The notes beneath the pieces are model-generated. The model saw nothing but the letters and a program-made list of their open reading frames with translations, made no database searches and was not told the origin of the DNA. From Streptomyces sp. AC555_RSS877 (GTDB taxonomy: Bacteria > Actinomycetota > Actinomycetes > Streptomycetales > Streptomycetaceae), in NCBI RefSeq assembly GCF_019049245.1, contig NZ_JAGMUK010000039.1, forward strand, positions 1 through 64,000: DNA of 64,000 nucleotides. Reading direction: 5' to 3'. Below, piece by piece: positions 46,135 to 54,901 of the stretch (position 1 is the first letter of the stretch; each line of letters opens with the position of its first letter). The position numbers and the translations under genes are program-made.

Positions 46135-46791
46135 ATGCGCATTGTCATCGCTGGTGGTCATGGTCAGATCGCGCTGCGGCTGGAGCGACTGCTCGCCGCG
46201 CGCGGAGACGAGGTCGCGGGGATCATCCGCCGTGCCGAACAGGGCAGCGACCTGCGGGAGGCCGGGGCCGAACCGGTCCTGCTGGACCTGGAGTCGGCCT
46301 CGGTCGAGGAGGTCGCGGCGCATCTGCAGGGTGCGGACGCGGCGGTCTTCGCGGCGGGCGCGGGCCCGGGCAGCGGGGTGGCCCGCAAGGACTCGGTGGA
46401 CAAGGGTGCGGCGGTGTTGTTCGCGGACGCGGCGGTCCGGGCGGGCGTACGGCGTTTCGTGGTCGTGTCGTCGATGGGCGCGGATCCGGCGCACGAGGGC
46501 GACGAGGTCTTCGACGTCTATCAACGCGCCAAGGGCGAGGCGGACGCGTACGTGAGTGGCCTGGACGCCCTGGACTGGACGATCCTGCGCCCCGGTTCGC
46601 TGACGAACGACGCCGGTACCGGGCTCGTACGGCTGGAGGCGCACACCGGCCGGGGCGCGGTGCCGCGGGACGACGTGGCGGCCGTACTGGCGGAGTTGGT
46701 GGACACGCGGGCGACGGCCGGGCTGGTCCTGGAGCTGATCAGTGGGTCCTCGCCGGTGTCGGTGGCGGTGAAGTCGGTGGCCGGAAACTGA
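46135..46791 (+). CDS. NAD(P)H-binding SDR-type oxidoreductase
   Basis: A 218-residue atypical SDR (SDR_a5/NmrA-like). The Rossmann start is MRIVIAGGHGQIALRLERLLAARGDEV. FVVVSSMGADP and VYQRAKGEADAYV (Tyr-x3-Lys) follow, then DWTILRPGSLTN. It resembles the YwnB/CC3_TIP30 set, whose members are often NAD(P)-dependent reductases or redox sensors; substrate unknown. The ATG at 46135 is chosen since the Rossmann motif begins there. It stands alone, 105 bp after the amidohydrolase. Confidence 0.88.
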   Translation: MRIVIAGGHGQIALRLERLLAARGDEVAGIIRRAEQGSDLREAGAEPVLLDLESASVEEVAAHLQGADAAVFAAGAGPGSGVARKDSVDKGAAVLFADAAVRAGVRRFVVVSSMGADPAHEGDEVFDVYQRAKGEADAYVSGLDALDWTILRPGSLTNDAGTGLVRLEAHTGRGAVPRDDVAAVLAELVDTRATAGLVLELISGSSPVSVAVKSVAGN

Positions 46792-46799
46792 GGGTGGCG

Positions 46800-47056
46800 C
46801 CCTCGGGAGTCCGGCGGCGCGGGAGGCGCTGCTGCGGCAGATGTTCGAGGTCGTCTCGACGGACGAGCGTGACGTCTTCCTCGCGCGGTGCGTGGCTCCG
46901 GACCTGGACTGGCCGAACATGCCGGACGGGGCCCGCGACCAGTGAGCACGGCAGTTGGCGGCCGGGCACCCCTCGTACGCTGGAAGGCTGCGGCTCGAGG
47001 AGGACGGCGAGGCGGTGGCGGCCGCCTCGAGCATCCAGAACGTCTCGAACTTCTAG
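46800..47056 (+). pseudogene. internally deleted SnoaL/NTF2-like gene remnant
   Basis: One frame reads SPAAREALLRQMFEVVSTDERDVF followed by LARCVAPDLDWPNMPDGARDQ and a stop at 46943-46945, which looks like the N-terminus of a SnoaL/NTF2-like protein. Another frame downstream gives YAGRLRLEEDGEAVAAASSI and QNVSNF with a stop at 47054-47056, a plausible C-terminus of the same kind. The middle 60-80 residues are missing, so a deletion and frameshift are inferred. The family call is from memory of similar proteins and is not firm. Confidence 0.42.
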
Positions 47057-47265
47057 AACAGGGGCAGCTGCCCGGGGAAGACGGGGACTGCGTACCCGTC
47101 CAACGTGGGTTGTGCGGCTCCGAGTTCCGCATGTCGCCGAGATCCCGGGCAGGAGACGAGCTCGCCGCTCTCGCGTGCGCCGGGCGGGTCGTGCCGGGCG
47201 AAGCGTCCGGCGACGACTGCGATCTCGCGACGGCATTCGGGGCAGTGCCTGCGGCGGGTGGACAT
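47053..47265 (-). CDS. small Cys-containing protein of unknown function
   Basis: A 70-residue protein, MSTRRRHCPECRREIAVVAGRFARHDPPGARESGELVSCPGSRR..., with Cys8-x2-Cys11, His25 and Cys39 as possible zinc ligands. Similar small ribbon-like proteins are common in streptomycetes, but I know no function. It overlaps the end of the decayed gene on the other strand by a shared CTAG. The ATG is at 47263-47265. Confidence 0.7.
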   Translation of the reverse strand: MSTRRRHCPECRREIAVVAGRFARHDPPGARESGELVSCPGSRRHAELGAAQPTLDGYAVPVFPGQLPLF

Positions 47266-47422
47266 GGGATCAGTGTGCCCCGCCCCGGCTCCTCACCGGC
47301 TCTGCCGACCATGGGTCCCGGTCAGCGAACACGCCGTCGGCGCGGAACGCGTCCCCGTCCCCGCAGCCGCGGTGACGCGCCGGTCCCGCACGACCTCCCG
47401 CTGAGCGGCAGCGGACATGACC

Positions 47423-47462
47423 AAGGGCCCGTGACCTGCTGATTCGCAGGTCACGGGCCCTT
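47423..47462 (-). terminator. terminator after tRNA-Tyr
   Basis: AAGGGCCCGTGACCTGC (47423-47439) pairs perfectly with GCAGGTCACGGGCCCTT (47446-47462), a 17-bp stem, 10 bp after the tRNA 3' end. Confidence 0.93.
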
Positions 47463-47472
47463 GCTTCCCATG

Positions 47473-47554
47473 TGGCGGCGCCAGGGTTCGAACCTGGGTA
47501 GGCTGAGCCGGCAGATTTACAGTCTGCTCCCTTTGGCCGCTCGGGCACACCGCC
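47473..47554 (-). tRNA. tRNA-Tyr (anticodon GTA)
   Basis: An 82-nt class II tRNA with a long variable arm, minus strand. The acceptor GGCGGTG pairs with CGCCGCC (one T-G pair), the anticodon loop is CTGTAAA, the T-arm is GGTTCGAACCC and the discriminator is A. The long arm and GTA anticodon fit bacterial tRNA-Tyr. Confidence 0.96.
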
Positions 47555-47788
47555 GGGGATTGCTGCCCTTCGATCCGCTTTTCGGCGGTACTCCGTGGCA
47601 ACGACGTAAACAATACCCGATACCGAGGGGTGCTTCGCCACCCGATTGATCTGCGCTCGGGGGTCGGGGGGTGGCTAGGCTTGTCCGGATGCGGCCCGGG
47701 ACCACACCGGGCTCGGCGCCCGCCCCCACGTACGCCGATACGCACGTACGCACTCGATACGCACCCTCGATACAAGGAGCCACAGGAC

Positions 47789-48277
47789 ATGGCCGACTCC
47801 AGTTTCGACATCGTCTCGAAGGTCGAGCGGCAGGAGGTCGACAACGCCCTCAACCAGGCCGCCAAGGAGATCTCGCAGCGCTACGACTTCAAGGGCGTGG
47901 GTGCCTCGATCTCGTGGTCCGGTGACAAGATCCTGATGGAGGCGAACTCCGAGGACCGCGTGAAGGCTGTCCTCGACGTCTTCCAGTCCAAGCTGATCAA
48001 GCGGGGGATCTCGCTGAAGGCGCTGGACGCGGGCGAGCCCCAGCTCTCCGGCAAGGAGTACAAGATCTTCGCGTCGATCGAGGAGGGCATCTCCCAGGAG
48101 AACGCGAAGAAGGTGGCGAAGATCATCCGTGACGAGGGTCCGAAGGGCGCGAAGGCCCAGGTGCAGGGTGACGAACTGCGGGTCAGCTCGAAGAGCCGCG
48201 ACGACCTGCAGGCCATCATCGCCCTCCTGAAGGGCAAGGACTTCGACTTCGCGTTGCAGTTCGTGAACTACCGGTAG
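47789..48277 (+). CDS. yajQ: YajQ family (UPF0234) nucleotide-binding protein
   Basis: A 162-residue protein, MADSSFDIVSKVERQEVDNALNQAAKEISQRYDFKGVGASISW..., ending in DFDFALQFVNYR, both family signatures. It has two ferredoxin-like domains. Members bind RNA/ATP/GTP or cyclic-di-GMP in other bacteria; the role in streptomycetes is not established. The ATG at 47789 has AGGAGCCACAGGAC upstream. It stands alone and ends at a bidirectional terminator. Confidence 0.93.
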   Translation: MADSSFDIVSKVERQEVDNALNQAAKEISQRYDFKGVGASISWSGDKILMEANSEDRVKAVLDVFQSKLIKRGISLKALDAGEPQLSGKEYKIFASIEEGISQENAKKVAKIIRDEGPKGAKAQVQGDELRVSSKSRDDLQAIIALLKGKDFDFALQFVNYR

Positions 48278-48304
48278 GCGGACGAGCACACTGCTCCGTA
48301 CGAG

Positions 48305-48348
48305 GAAGGGTGGGCACCCGGCGGTTTCCCGGCGGGTGCCCACCCTTC
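48305..48348. terminator. bidirectional terminator between yajQ and the GlsB-like gene
   Basis: GAAGGGTGGGCACCCG (48305-48320) pairs perfectly with CGGGTGCCCACCCTTC (48333-48348), 27 bp after yajQ and 36 bp after the opposing gene. Confidence 0.93.
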
Positions 48349-48384
48349 TCGCCTGCTGGCTGCGGTCCGGTGGGTTCGTCGCGC

Positions 48385-48651
48385 TCAGTCGCGCGAGTTG
48401 CCGAACAGGAGGCGGTAGCCGACAAGGAGAACGAGCGAGCCGCCGATCGCCGCCGCCCAGGTCGCACCGTCGTAGAAGTCCTTGGCGACCGGGTGGTCGA
48501 GCCAGCGGGCCGATATCCAGCCGCCGATGAACGCGCCCGCGATGCCGATGAGGGTCGTGCCGATGAAGCCGCCCGGGTCGCGGCCCGGCAGCAGGAATTT
48601 GGCGATGGCTCCGGCCAGGAGACCGAGGATGATCCAGCTGATGATGCCCAT
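48385..48651 (-). CDS. GlsB/YeaQ/YmgE family membrane protein
   Basis: An 88-residue protein with three hydrophobic segments: GIISWIILGLLAGAIAKFLLPGRDPGGFIGTTLIGIAGAFIGGWISA is the family signature, followed by GATWAAAIGGSLVLLVGYRLLF. The start MGIISW at 48649-48651 fits the family. In other bacteria these transglycosylase-associated proteins accompany general or envelope stress. It faces yajQ, with a shared terminator. Confidence 0.9.
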   Translation of the reverse strand: MGIISWIILGLLAGAIAKFLLPGRDPGGFIGTTLIGIAGAFIGGWISARWLDHPVAKDFYDGATWAAAIGGSLVLLVGYRLLFGNSRD

Positions 48652-48827
48652 GCCGTGAACCTGCCCTTCCGTTCTGTGCCCGCGCTGTCCCCGCGCTGTG
48701 ACTTCCATCGCGGCAGGCTGTGCTCGCGGACCTGGGCATACCGCTCGCCGCGCGGGTTCATGCCGTGTTGGTGAAGAGGACGTCGCCGCTGTGCCCGGCG
48801 GTTGCAGAGATCAGTAGGGTGCGGCAC

Positions 48828-50078
48828 ATGACACGTTCCGGAGCCGAGCTACGGCGCACGCTGGGGGTGAAAGACGCGGTGGTCATCGGGCTGGGCTCGA
48901 TGATCGGCGCCGGCATCTTCGCCGCCCTGGGGCCCGCGGCGCACGCGGCCGGGTCCGGTCTGATGCTCGGGTTGGCGGTCGCCGCCGTGGTCGCCTACTG
49001 CAATGCCACCTCCTCGGCTCGCTTGGCGGCCCTGTATCCGGCCTCCGGCGGCACGTACGTGTACGGGCGCGAGCGACTGGGACCGTTCTGGGGATATCTC
49101 GCGGGCTGGTCGTTCGTGGTCGGGAAGACGGCTTCCTGTGCGGCGATGGCGCTCACGGTGGGGACGTACGTCTGGCCGGGGCAGGCGCACGCCGTGGCGG
49201 TCGCGGCCGTGGTGGCGCTGACCGCGGTGAACTACGGCGGGGTCCAGAAGTCGGCCTGGCTGACGCGGGCGATCGTGGCAGTGGTGCTGGCGGTCCTCGC
49301 TTGTGTGGTGGTCGTGTGTCTGGGATCCGGGTCGTCCGATGCCGGGCGGCTGGACGTCGGGGCGTCGGGCGGGGTGGGCGGCGTGCTTCAGGCGGCCGGT
49401 CTGCTGTTCTTCGCGTTCGCCGGGTACGCGCGGATCGCGACCCTCGGCGAGGAGGTGCGGGATCCGGCGCGCACGATCCCCCGCGCGATCCCGCTGGCCC
49501 TGGGCATCACGCTGGTGGTGTACGCGTGTGTGGCGGTGGCGGTCCTTTCCGTGCTGGGGGCGGACGGTCTCGGGCGCGCGGCCGCGCCACTGGCCGAAGC
49601 GGTACGGGAGGCCGGGGTGCCGGGGCTGGTGCCGGTGGTGCGGGCGGGCGCCGCCGTGGCCGCGCTGGGTTCGCTGCTCGCTCTGATCCTGGGTGTCTCA
49701 CGGACCACGCTGGCCATGGCACGGGACCGGCATCTGCCCGGCGCGCTGGCCGCCGTGCATCCGCGCTTCCAGGTGCCGCACCGGGCCGAACTGGCCGTGG
49801 GCGCGGTGGTCGCCGTCCTGGCCGCCACGGTGGACGTGCGGGGCGCGATCGGGTTCTCCTCCTTCGGTGTGCTGGCGTACTACGCGGTGGCCAACGCGTC
49901 GGCTTGGACCCTGGGTTCGGCTCCGATGGCGCGAGTGGTGCCGTCGGTGGGGTTGCTCGGGTGCGTGGTGCTGGCGTTCGCGCTGCCGGGGATGTCGGTA
50001 GTGGTGGGGGCGGGTGTGCTGGCGGTGGGGGCGGTCGCGTACGGCGTACGGCGGCTGGTGGCTGGTCGCGGGCAGTAG
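48828..50078 (+). CDS. amino acid permease, APC superfamily
   Basis: A 416-residue transporter with about 12 hydrophobic segments. The first holds KDAVVIGLGSMIGAGIFAALGPAAHAAG, the APC substrate-binding motif. The rest includes ALYPASGGTYVYGRERLGPFWGYLAGWSFVVGK and LGEEVRDPARTIPRAI, also family signatures. The ATG at 48828 has AGGG 8 nt before it; an in-frame GTG three codons earlier is possible. No substrate can be assigned. Confidence 0.9.
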   Translation: MTRSGAELRRTLGVKDAVVIGLGSMIGAGIFAALGPAAHAAGSGLMLGLAVAAVVAYCNATSSARLAALYPASGGTYVYGRERLGPFWGYLAGWSFVVGKTASCAAMALTVGTYVWPGQAHAVAVAAVVALTAVNYGGVQKSAWLTRAIVAVVLAVLACVVVVCLGSGSSDAGRLDVGASGGVGGVLQAAGLLFFAFAGYARIATLGEEVRDPARTIPRAIPLALGITLVVYACVAVAVLSVLGADGLGRAAAPLAEAVREAGVPGLVPVVRAGAAVAALGSLLALILGVSRTTLAMARDRHLPGALAAVHPRFQVPHRAELAVGAVVAVLAATVDVRGAIGFSSFGVLAYYAVANASAWTLGSAPMARVVPSVGLLGCVVLAFALPGMSVVVGAGVLAVGAVAYGVRRLVAGRGQ

Positions 50079-50190
50079 CGGCCGAAGGGGGAGTGTGTGA
50101 CGGCACTCGCGGTCGCCCACCCGTGTCGGCAACCGGGCGCTCTCGGCCATGGGTTCATCATGCGATGCCGCCCTGACAATCGGGCGGGGC

Positions 50191-50217
50191 TGTGGACAAC
50201 CGTCGGCCTGTGGAAAA
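50191..50217. other. two DnaA-box-like sites in an intergenic region
   Basis: TGTGGACAA (50191-50199) is the exact complement of the Streptomyces DnaA box TTGTCCACA, and TGTGGAAAA (50209-50217) is a near match in the same orientation, 18 bp on. They lie in the 261-bp gap between the convergent permease and yccF genes. Confidence 0.45.
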
Positions 50218-50339
50218 CCCACCCCCGCCGCGGAGACCGCGTGGAAGCCCGGCCGCGGAAGCCGGCCGTGGAGCACCAGCGGTCAGGTGGGCGTCGTGAT
50301 GTGGCGGCCGGCGAAGTGAGGGACCCCCGGTCCCGCCCG

Positions 50340-50732
50340 TCAGCGGGTCGCGAACGGCTGGTCGGTCGGCACGATTTCGCGGCCCAGCGGGAACAGCGAG
50401 ACCGGGATCAGCTTGAAGTTGGCGATGCCGAACGGAATACCGATGATCGTGACGCACAGAGCTATGCCGGTGACGATGTGGCCGATGGCCAGCCACCAGC
50501 CGGCGAGGATCAGCCAGAGCACGTTGACGAGGAAGGAGGGGGCACCCGCGTCGCGGCGCTCGACCGTGGTGTAGCCGAAGGGCCAGAGGGCGTAGACGCC
50601 GATGCGGAAGGCCGCTAGGCCGAACGGGATGCCGATGATGGTGATGCACAGGAGCAGGCCCGCTGCCACGTAGGCGAGGAACAGCCAGAAGCCGCTCAGG
50701 ACGAGCCATATGACGTTCAGGATGGTTTTCAC
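50340..50732 (-). CDS. yccF: YccF family inner-membrane protein
   Basis: A 130-residue protein with two YccF repeats. Each has a hydrophobic segment followed by IIGIPFG, and then LWPFGYT or LFPLGRE. About four hydrophobic segments in all. The ATG (50730-50732) overlaps the htpX stop as ATGA, so it is translated with htpX. Function unknown beyond the family. Confidence 0.92.
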   Translation of the reverse strand: MKTILNVIWLVLSGFWLFLAYVAAGLLLCITIIGIPFGLAAFRIGVYALWPFGYTTVERRDAGAPSFLVNVLWLILAGWWLAIGHIVTGIALCVTIIGIPFGIANFKLIPVSLFPLGREIVPTDQPFATR

Positions 50733-51592
50733 TGGGGGCGACCTGCCATCTTCTCGAGCCGGGCGATGCGTTCTGCCATCGGCGGGTGTGTCGAGAACAT
50801 CTTGGAGAGTCCCTGGCCCGGGCGGAAGGGATTCGCGATCATCATGTGGCTCGCGGTCTCGATGCGGGGCTCAGGGGGCAAGGGGAGCTGTTTGGTGCCC
50901 AGTTCGAGCTTGCGCAGGGCACTGGCGAGGGCGAGGGGATCACCGGTGAGCTGGGCGCCGGACGCGTCGGCCTCGTACTCCCGGGAACGGCTGATGGCCA
51001 GTTGGATGAGACTGGCCGCGAGCGGGCCCAGGATCATGATCAGCAGCATGCCGAGGAGGCCGGGGCCGTCGTCGTCGTTGGAGCGGCCGATCGGGATCAG
51101 CCAGGCGAAGTTGACCAGGAACATGATCACGGAGGCGAGGGCGCCGGCGACCGAGGAGATCAGGATGTCGCGGTTGTAGACATGGCTGAGTTCGTGGCCG
51201 ATGACGCCACGCAGCTCGCGCTCGTCCAGGATGCTCAGGATGCCCTCCGTGCAGCACACGGCGGCGTTGCGCGGGTTGCGGCCTGTCGCGAAGGCGTTGG
51301 GCGCCTCCGTCGGGGAGATGTACAGGCGGGGCATGGGCTGGCGGGCCTGGGTGGAGAGGTCGCGGACCATGCGGTAGAGGCCGGGGGCCTCGAACTCGCT
51401 GACCGGGCGGGCGCGCATCGCGCGTAGAGCCAGCTTGTCGCTGTTCCAGTACGCGTAAGCGTTGGTCCCCAGGGCGATCACGACCGCTACGACGAGCCCC
51501 ATTCGGCCGAAGAAGCTGCCGATGACGATGATGAGTGCGGACAGCCCCCCGAGGAGTACTGCGGTCCTGAGCCCGTTGTGCCGGCGGTGCAC
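50729..51592 (-). CDS. htpX: membrane zinc metalloprotease HtpX
   Basis: A 287-residue M48 protease for quality control of membrane proteins. The zinc motif HELSH (VIGHELSHVYNRDILI) is followed downstream by SREYEADASGAQLTGDP, with the third-ligand Glu. Four hydrophobic segments flank the catalytic part, and THPPMAERIARLEKM is the usual end. The GTG at 51590-51592 has GGAGGG at good spacing. It forms a two-gene operon with yccF. Inverted repeats lie about 50-70 bp upstream. Confidence 0.95.
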   Translation of the reverse strand: MHRRHNGLRTAVLLGGLSALIIVIGSFFGRMGLVVAVVIALGTNAYAYWNSDKLALRAMRARPVSEFEAPGLYRMVRDLSTQARQPMPRLYISPTEAPNAFATGRNPRNAAVCCTEGILSILDERELRGVIGHELSHVYNRDILISSVAGALASVIMFLVNFAWLIPIGRSNDDDGPGLLGMLLIMILGPLAASLIQLAISRSREYEADASGAQLTGDPLALASALRKLELGTKQLPLPPEPRIETASHMMIANPFRPGQGLSKMFSTHPPMAERIARLEKMAGRPQ

Positions 51593-51639
51593 GGTACGCC
51601 CTCCAAGTCGTGCAGCAGGGGAACCCTTTGCTTGCTGAT

Positions 51640-51661
51640 CTCAGTCACTGAGCTTTGCTCA
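51640..51661. promoter_or_regulatory. overlapping inverted repeats upstream of htpX
   Basis: CTCAGT-C-ACTGAG (51640-51652) is a perfect palindrome, and TGAGC-TTT-GCTCA (51649-51661) overlaps its right arm. They lie about 48-69 bp before the htpX GTG. A regulator binding site is possible; none is known to me with this sequence. Confidence 0.4.
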
Positions 51662-51800
51662 ATGCCTCCGAAGCCACTGGTGCCGTGGTGTCACGTCCAG
51701 TGGACCCTCCCGTTCTGGTCAACGCCAGGCGGGGGTCTCTAGTTCCCTTGTGCGTACAGGGGCATGCGTGGGCCGTCCGGGTGAGGGCAGCGGTACGCGC

Positions 51801-53324
51801 TCAGAAGAGGCCGGTGTCGGTGAAGCGCAGGACCAGCTGGGGTGCTCCGGAGAGGACGATGCCGAGGACGCCGGTGAGGGCGATCGCGGCGGTGAGGGGG
51901 GCCGGGACGCGGTGCTCGGCGACTTCGCCCTCGGGGGCGCGGAACAGGAGGGCCGTCCACTGGAGGTAGTAGAACAGCGCGATCACGACGTTGACGGCCA
52001 TCACCACGGCGAGCCAGCCGAGGCCCGCGTCGACGGCCGCGGAGAACACGGTGACCTTCGCGAAGAGGCCGATGATGCCCGGCGGCAGTCCGGCGAGGCA
52101 GAGCAGGAAGAAGGCCAGGAGGAGGGCGGCGAGGGGGTTCGACGCGTACAGGCCCCGGTAGTCGGAGACCCGGTTGAGCACCTTCGTACGGCCGACCAGT
52201 GCGGCCACCGCGAAGGCACCCAGGTTCACGGCGGCGTACATGAGGGCGTACGCGACCGTGGAGCCGATGGACCGCTCGGCGTCGTCGGAGTACGCGGCGG
52301 CGGCGATCGGGACGAGGAGGTAGCCGGCCTGGCCGACGGACGACCAGGCGAGCAGTCGTACGGCGCTGTACGCGCGCGTGGCCTGCTGGCGCAGGGCGCC
52401 GACGTTGCCGACGGTCATGGTGAGGGCGGCCAGGGCGGCGAGTGCCGGGCCCCAGACGTCGGCGTACGACGGGAGGGCCACGACGGTGATGAGGATGAGG
52501 CCGGAGAAGCCGACCGCCTTGCCGACGACCGACAGGTAGGCGGCGATCGGGAGGGGTGCGCCCACGTAGGTGTCCGGCACCCAGAAGTGGAAGGGGACGG
52601 CGGCCGTCTTGAAGGCGAAGCCGATGAGGGTGAGGACGACGCCGGTCTGGGTGAGGGTGTGGAGCTGTCCGTCGACGTGCTGGATGCGGTCGGCGATCTG
52701 GGTGAGGTAGAGGGTGCCGGTGGACGCGTACACGAAGCTGATGCCCATGAGGCTGACCGCGGTCGCGGTGACCGAGGACAGGAAGAACTTCAGGGCGGCT
52801 TCGGAGGACTTCCTGTCACCCTGCCTGAGGCCTACGAGGGCGAAGGCGGGCAGGGAGGCGACCTCCAGGGCGACGATCAGGGTCGCGAAGTCGCGGGAGG
52901 CGGGCAGGAGGGCGGCGCCGGCCGCGGAGGACAGCAGGAGGAACCAGTACTCCCCTTCGGGGAGTCCCTTGTCGGCGTCCTTGAGGGCGGTGACCGACAG
53001 GAGGGCCGCGAGGAGGGCGCCGCCGAGGACCAGGAGCTGGAGGACGAGGGTGAAGCGGTCGGCTGTGTAGCTGCACACGTCGGGGGCGCCGGTCAGGCAG
53101 AAGGTGCTGCGGTCGCCGTCGAGGAGGGGCAGCAGCATGAGCGTCGAGACGGCGAGGCCCGCGACCGATCCCCAGCCGAGCAGCGCCTTCTTCTTTTCGC
53201 CGACGAACAGGTCGGCGACGAGGACGACGAGTCCGACGACCGCCGTGATGGTGGGCGGCGCGATGGCGAGCCAGTCGACGGACTGAACGAGGTTCGCGGC
53301 CAGCGGCTGGGCCAGGGAGCTCAT
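51801..53324 (-). CDS. nuoN: NADH-quinone oxidoreductase subunit N (second copy type)
   Basis: A 507-residue proton-pumping-type membrane subunit with about 14 hydrophobic segments. LKFFLSSVTATAVSLMGISFVY and GFAFKTAAVPFHFWVPDTYVGAPLPIAAYLSVVGKAVGFSG are signature helices with their conserved Lys. The start is ATG at 53322-53324 (MSSLAQPLAANLVQ), which overlaps the nuoM stop as ATGA. The longer open frame upstream is the shadow of nuoM. Last gene of the partial nuo cluster. Confidence 0.95.
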   Translation of the reverse strand: MSSLAQPLAANLVQSVDWLAIAPPTITAVVGLVVLVADLFVGEKKKALLGWGSVAGLAVSTLMLLPLLDGDRSTFCLTGAPDVCSYTADRFTLVLQLLVLGGALLAALLSVTALKDADKGLPEGEYWFLLLSSAAGAALLPASRDFATLIVALEVASLPAFALVGLRQGDRKSSEAALKFFLSSVTATAVSLMGISFVYASTGTLYLTQIADRIQHVDGQLHTLTQTGVVLTLIGFAFKTAAVPFHFWVPDTYVGAPLPIAAYLSVVGKAVGFSGLILITVVALPSYADVWGPALAALAALTMTVGNVGALRQQATRAYSAVRLLAWSSVGQAGYLLVPIAAAAYSDDAERSIGSTVAYALMYAAVNLGAFAVAALVGRTKVLNRVSDYRGLYASNPLAALLLAFFLLCLAGLPPGIIGLFAKVTVFSAAVDAGLGWLAVVMAVNVVIALFYYLQWTALLFRAPEGEVAEHRVPAPLTAAIALTGVLGIVLSGAPQLVLRFTDTGLF

Positions 53325-54895
53325 CGGGTGCCTCCTGCGAGGAGCTGCTGCACGGCCGGGTCGGTCAGGCCGAGGAGGGCCTTCGGCCAGAGTCCGGCGA
53401 CGACGGTGAGGACGACGAGCGGGGTCCAGGCCGCGAGTTCGTAGGCGCTGACGTCGGCGAGCTTCGGGGCTTCCTGCCGTACCGCGCCCATGCAGACGCG
53501 GCGGACCACGATCAGCATGTACGCGGCCGTCAGCAGCGTGCCGAACGCGGCGATCGCCATGAAGGTGAGGAAGGCGGGGCGGCTGAGGCCCTCGGCGGGG
53601 TCGAACGCGCCGAACAGCGCCAGCATCTCGCCCCAGAATCCGGCGAGGCCTGGCAGGCCCAGCGAGGCGACGGCGGCGAAGGCGAGCAGGCCGCCGAGGC
53701 GGGGAGCCTTGCCGTAGAGCGCGGCGCCGGTCTCCTCTGCGAGGGTGTCGAGGTCGGAGGTACCGGTGCGGTCCTTCAGCGCGCCGACCAGGAAGAAGAG
53801 GAGGCCGGTGATGAGGCCGTGGGCGATGTTGGCGAACAGGGCGCCGTTCACGCCGGTCGGGGTCATGGTGGAGATGCCGAGCAGGACGAAGCCCATGTGG
53901 CCGACGGACGAGTAGGCGATGAGCCGCTTGAGGTCGCCCTTCGCGCCCTGTCTGGCCAGGGCCAGACAGGCCAGGGATCCGTAGATGATGCCGACGACGG
54001 CGAAGGCGGCGAGGTAGGGCGCGAAGGTGCGGAAGCCGTCCGGCGTGATCGGCAGCAGGATACGGACGAATCCGTACGTACCCATCTTCAGCAGCACGCC
54101 GGCCAGCAGGACCGAGCCGACGGTCGGGGCGGACGTGTGGGCGTCGGGCAGCCAGCTGTGCAGCGGCCACATCGGCGTCTTGACCGCGAGCCCGATCCCG
54201 ATCGCCAGAACCGTGATGACCTGCACGGATGTGGTCAGCGACCGGCCGTTGTCAGTGGCGAGTGCCACCATGTCGAATGTGCCCGCCTTGATTCCGATCA
54301 GGAGCAGGCCGAGCAGCATGACCACGGAACCGAGCAGCGTGAAGAGGATGAACTTCCAGGCCGCTTGGGTCCGTTGCTCACCGCCCCAGCGGGCGATGAG
54401 GAAGTACATCGGGATGAGGACCATCTCGAAGGCGAGGAAGAAGAGGAGCAGGTCGAGGACGGCGAAGGTCGCGAGGGTGCCGGACTCCAGGACGAGCAGG
54501 AGTGCGACGAAGGCCTTCGGGGTCGGGCCCGCGGGCATCTTGAAGTAGGAGTAGAGCGCGCAGAGGAAGGTCAGCAGCGCGGTCAGGACCAGAAGGGGGA
54601 GGGAAATGCCGTCCGTGCCGAGGTGGATCCGCACGTCGAGTGCGGGGATCCAGCTGATGTCCGTCGTGGCCTGCATCTTCGACGGGTGGTCGTGGTCGAA
54701 GCCGAGCGCGAGGACGATCGCCGCGATGAGGACCGTGCCGGTCACGGTCACACCGTGCCGGAGCACGGCCTGCTCGGGTGACTTCCCCTTCAGTCCGGGC
54801 GGGGCCGGCAGCAGAGCGGCGGCGGCGCCGAGAAGCGGGCCGACCACGATGAATGCCAGAAGGACCTGCATCACGGACTCGTTGATATCGATCAC
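53321..54895 (-). CDS. nuoM: NADH-quinone oxidoreductase subunit M
   Basis: A 524-residue antiporter-like subunit with about 14 hydrophobic segments. FFLAFEMVLIPMYFLIARWGGEQRTQAAWKFILFTLLGSVVMLLG has the Glu and Lys of the proton path, followed by LAVKTPMWPLHSWLPDAHTSAPTVGSVLLAGVLLKMGTYGFVRI, diagnostic for NuoM. It lies 6 bp after nuoL and overlaps nuoN. Confidence 0.96.
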   Translation of the reverse strand: MIDINESVMQVLLAFIVVGPLLGAAAALLPAPPGLKGKSPEQAVLRHGVTVTGTVLIAAIVLALGFDHDHPSKMQATTDISWIPALDVRIHLGTDGISLPLLVLTALLTFLCALYSYFKMPAGPTPKAFVALLLVLESGTLATFAVLDLLLFFLAFEMVLIPMYFLIARWGGEQRTQAAWKFILFTLLGSVVMLLGLLLIGIKAGTFDMVALATDNGRSLTTSVQVITVLAIGIGLAVKTPMWPLHSWLPDAHTSAPTVGSVLLAGVLLKMGTYGFVRILLPITPDGFRTFAPYLAAFAVVGIIYGSLACLALARQGAKGDLKRLIAYSSVGHMGFVLLGISTMTPTGVNGALFANIAHGLITGLLFFLVGALKDRTGTSDLDTLAEETGAALYGKAPRLGGLLAFAAVASLGLPGLAGFWGEMLALFGAFDPAEGLSRPAFLTFMAIAAFGTLLTAAYMLIVVRRVCMGAVRQEAPKLADVSAYELAAWTPLVVLTVVAGLWPKALLGLTDPAVQQLLAGGTR

Positions 54896-54901
54896 GCCTG
54901 C

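Noticed and set aside
50191..50217. Replication origin
   Set aside because: Two DnaA-like boxes only, with no dnaA, dnaN or AT-rich unwinding region nearby.
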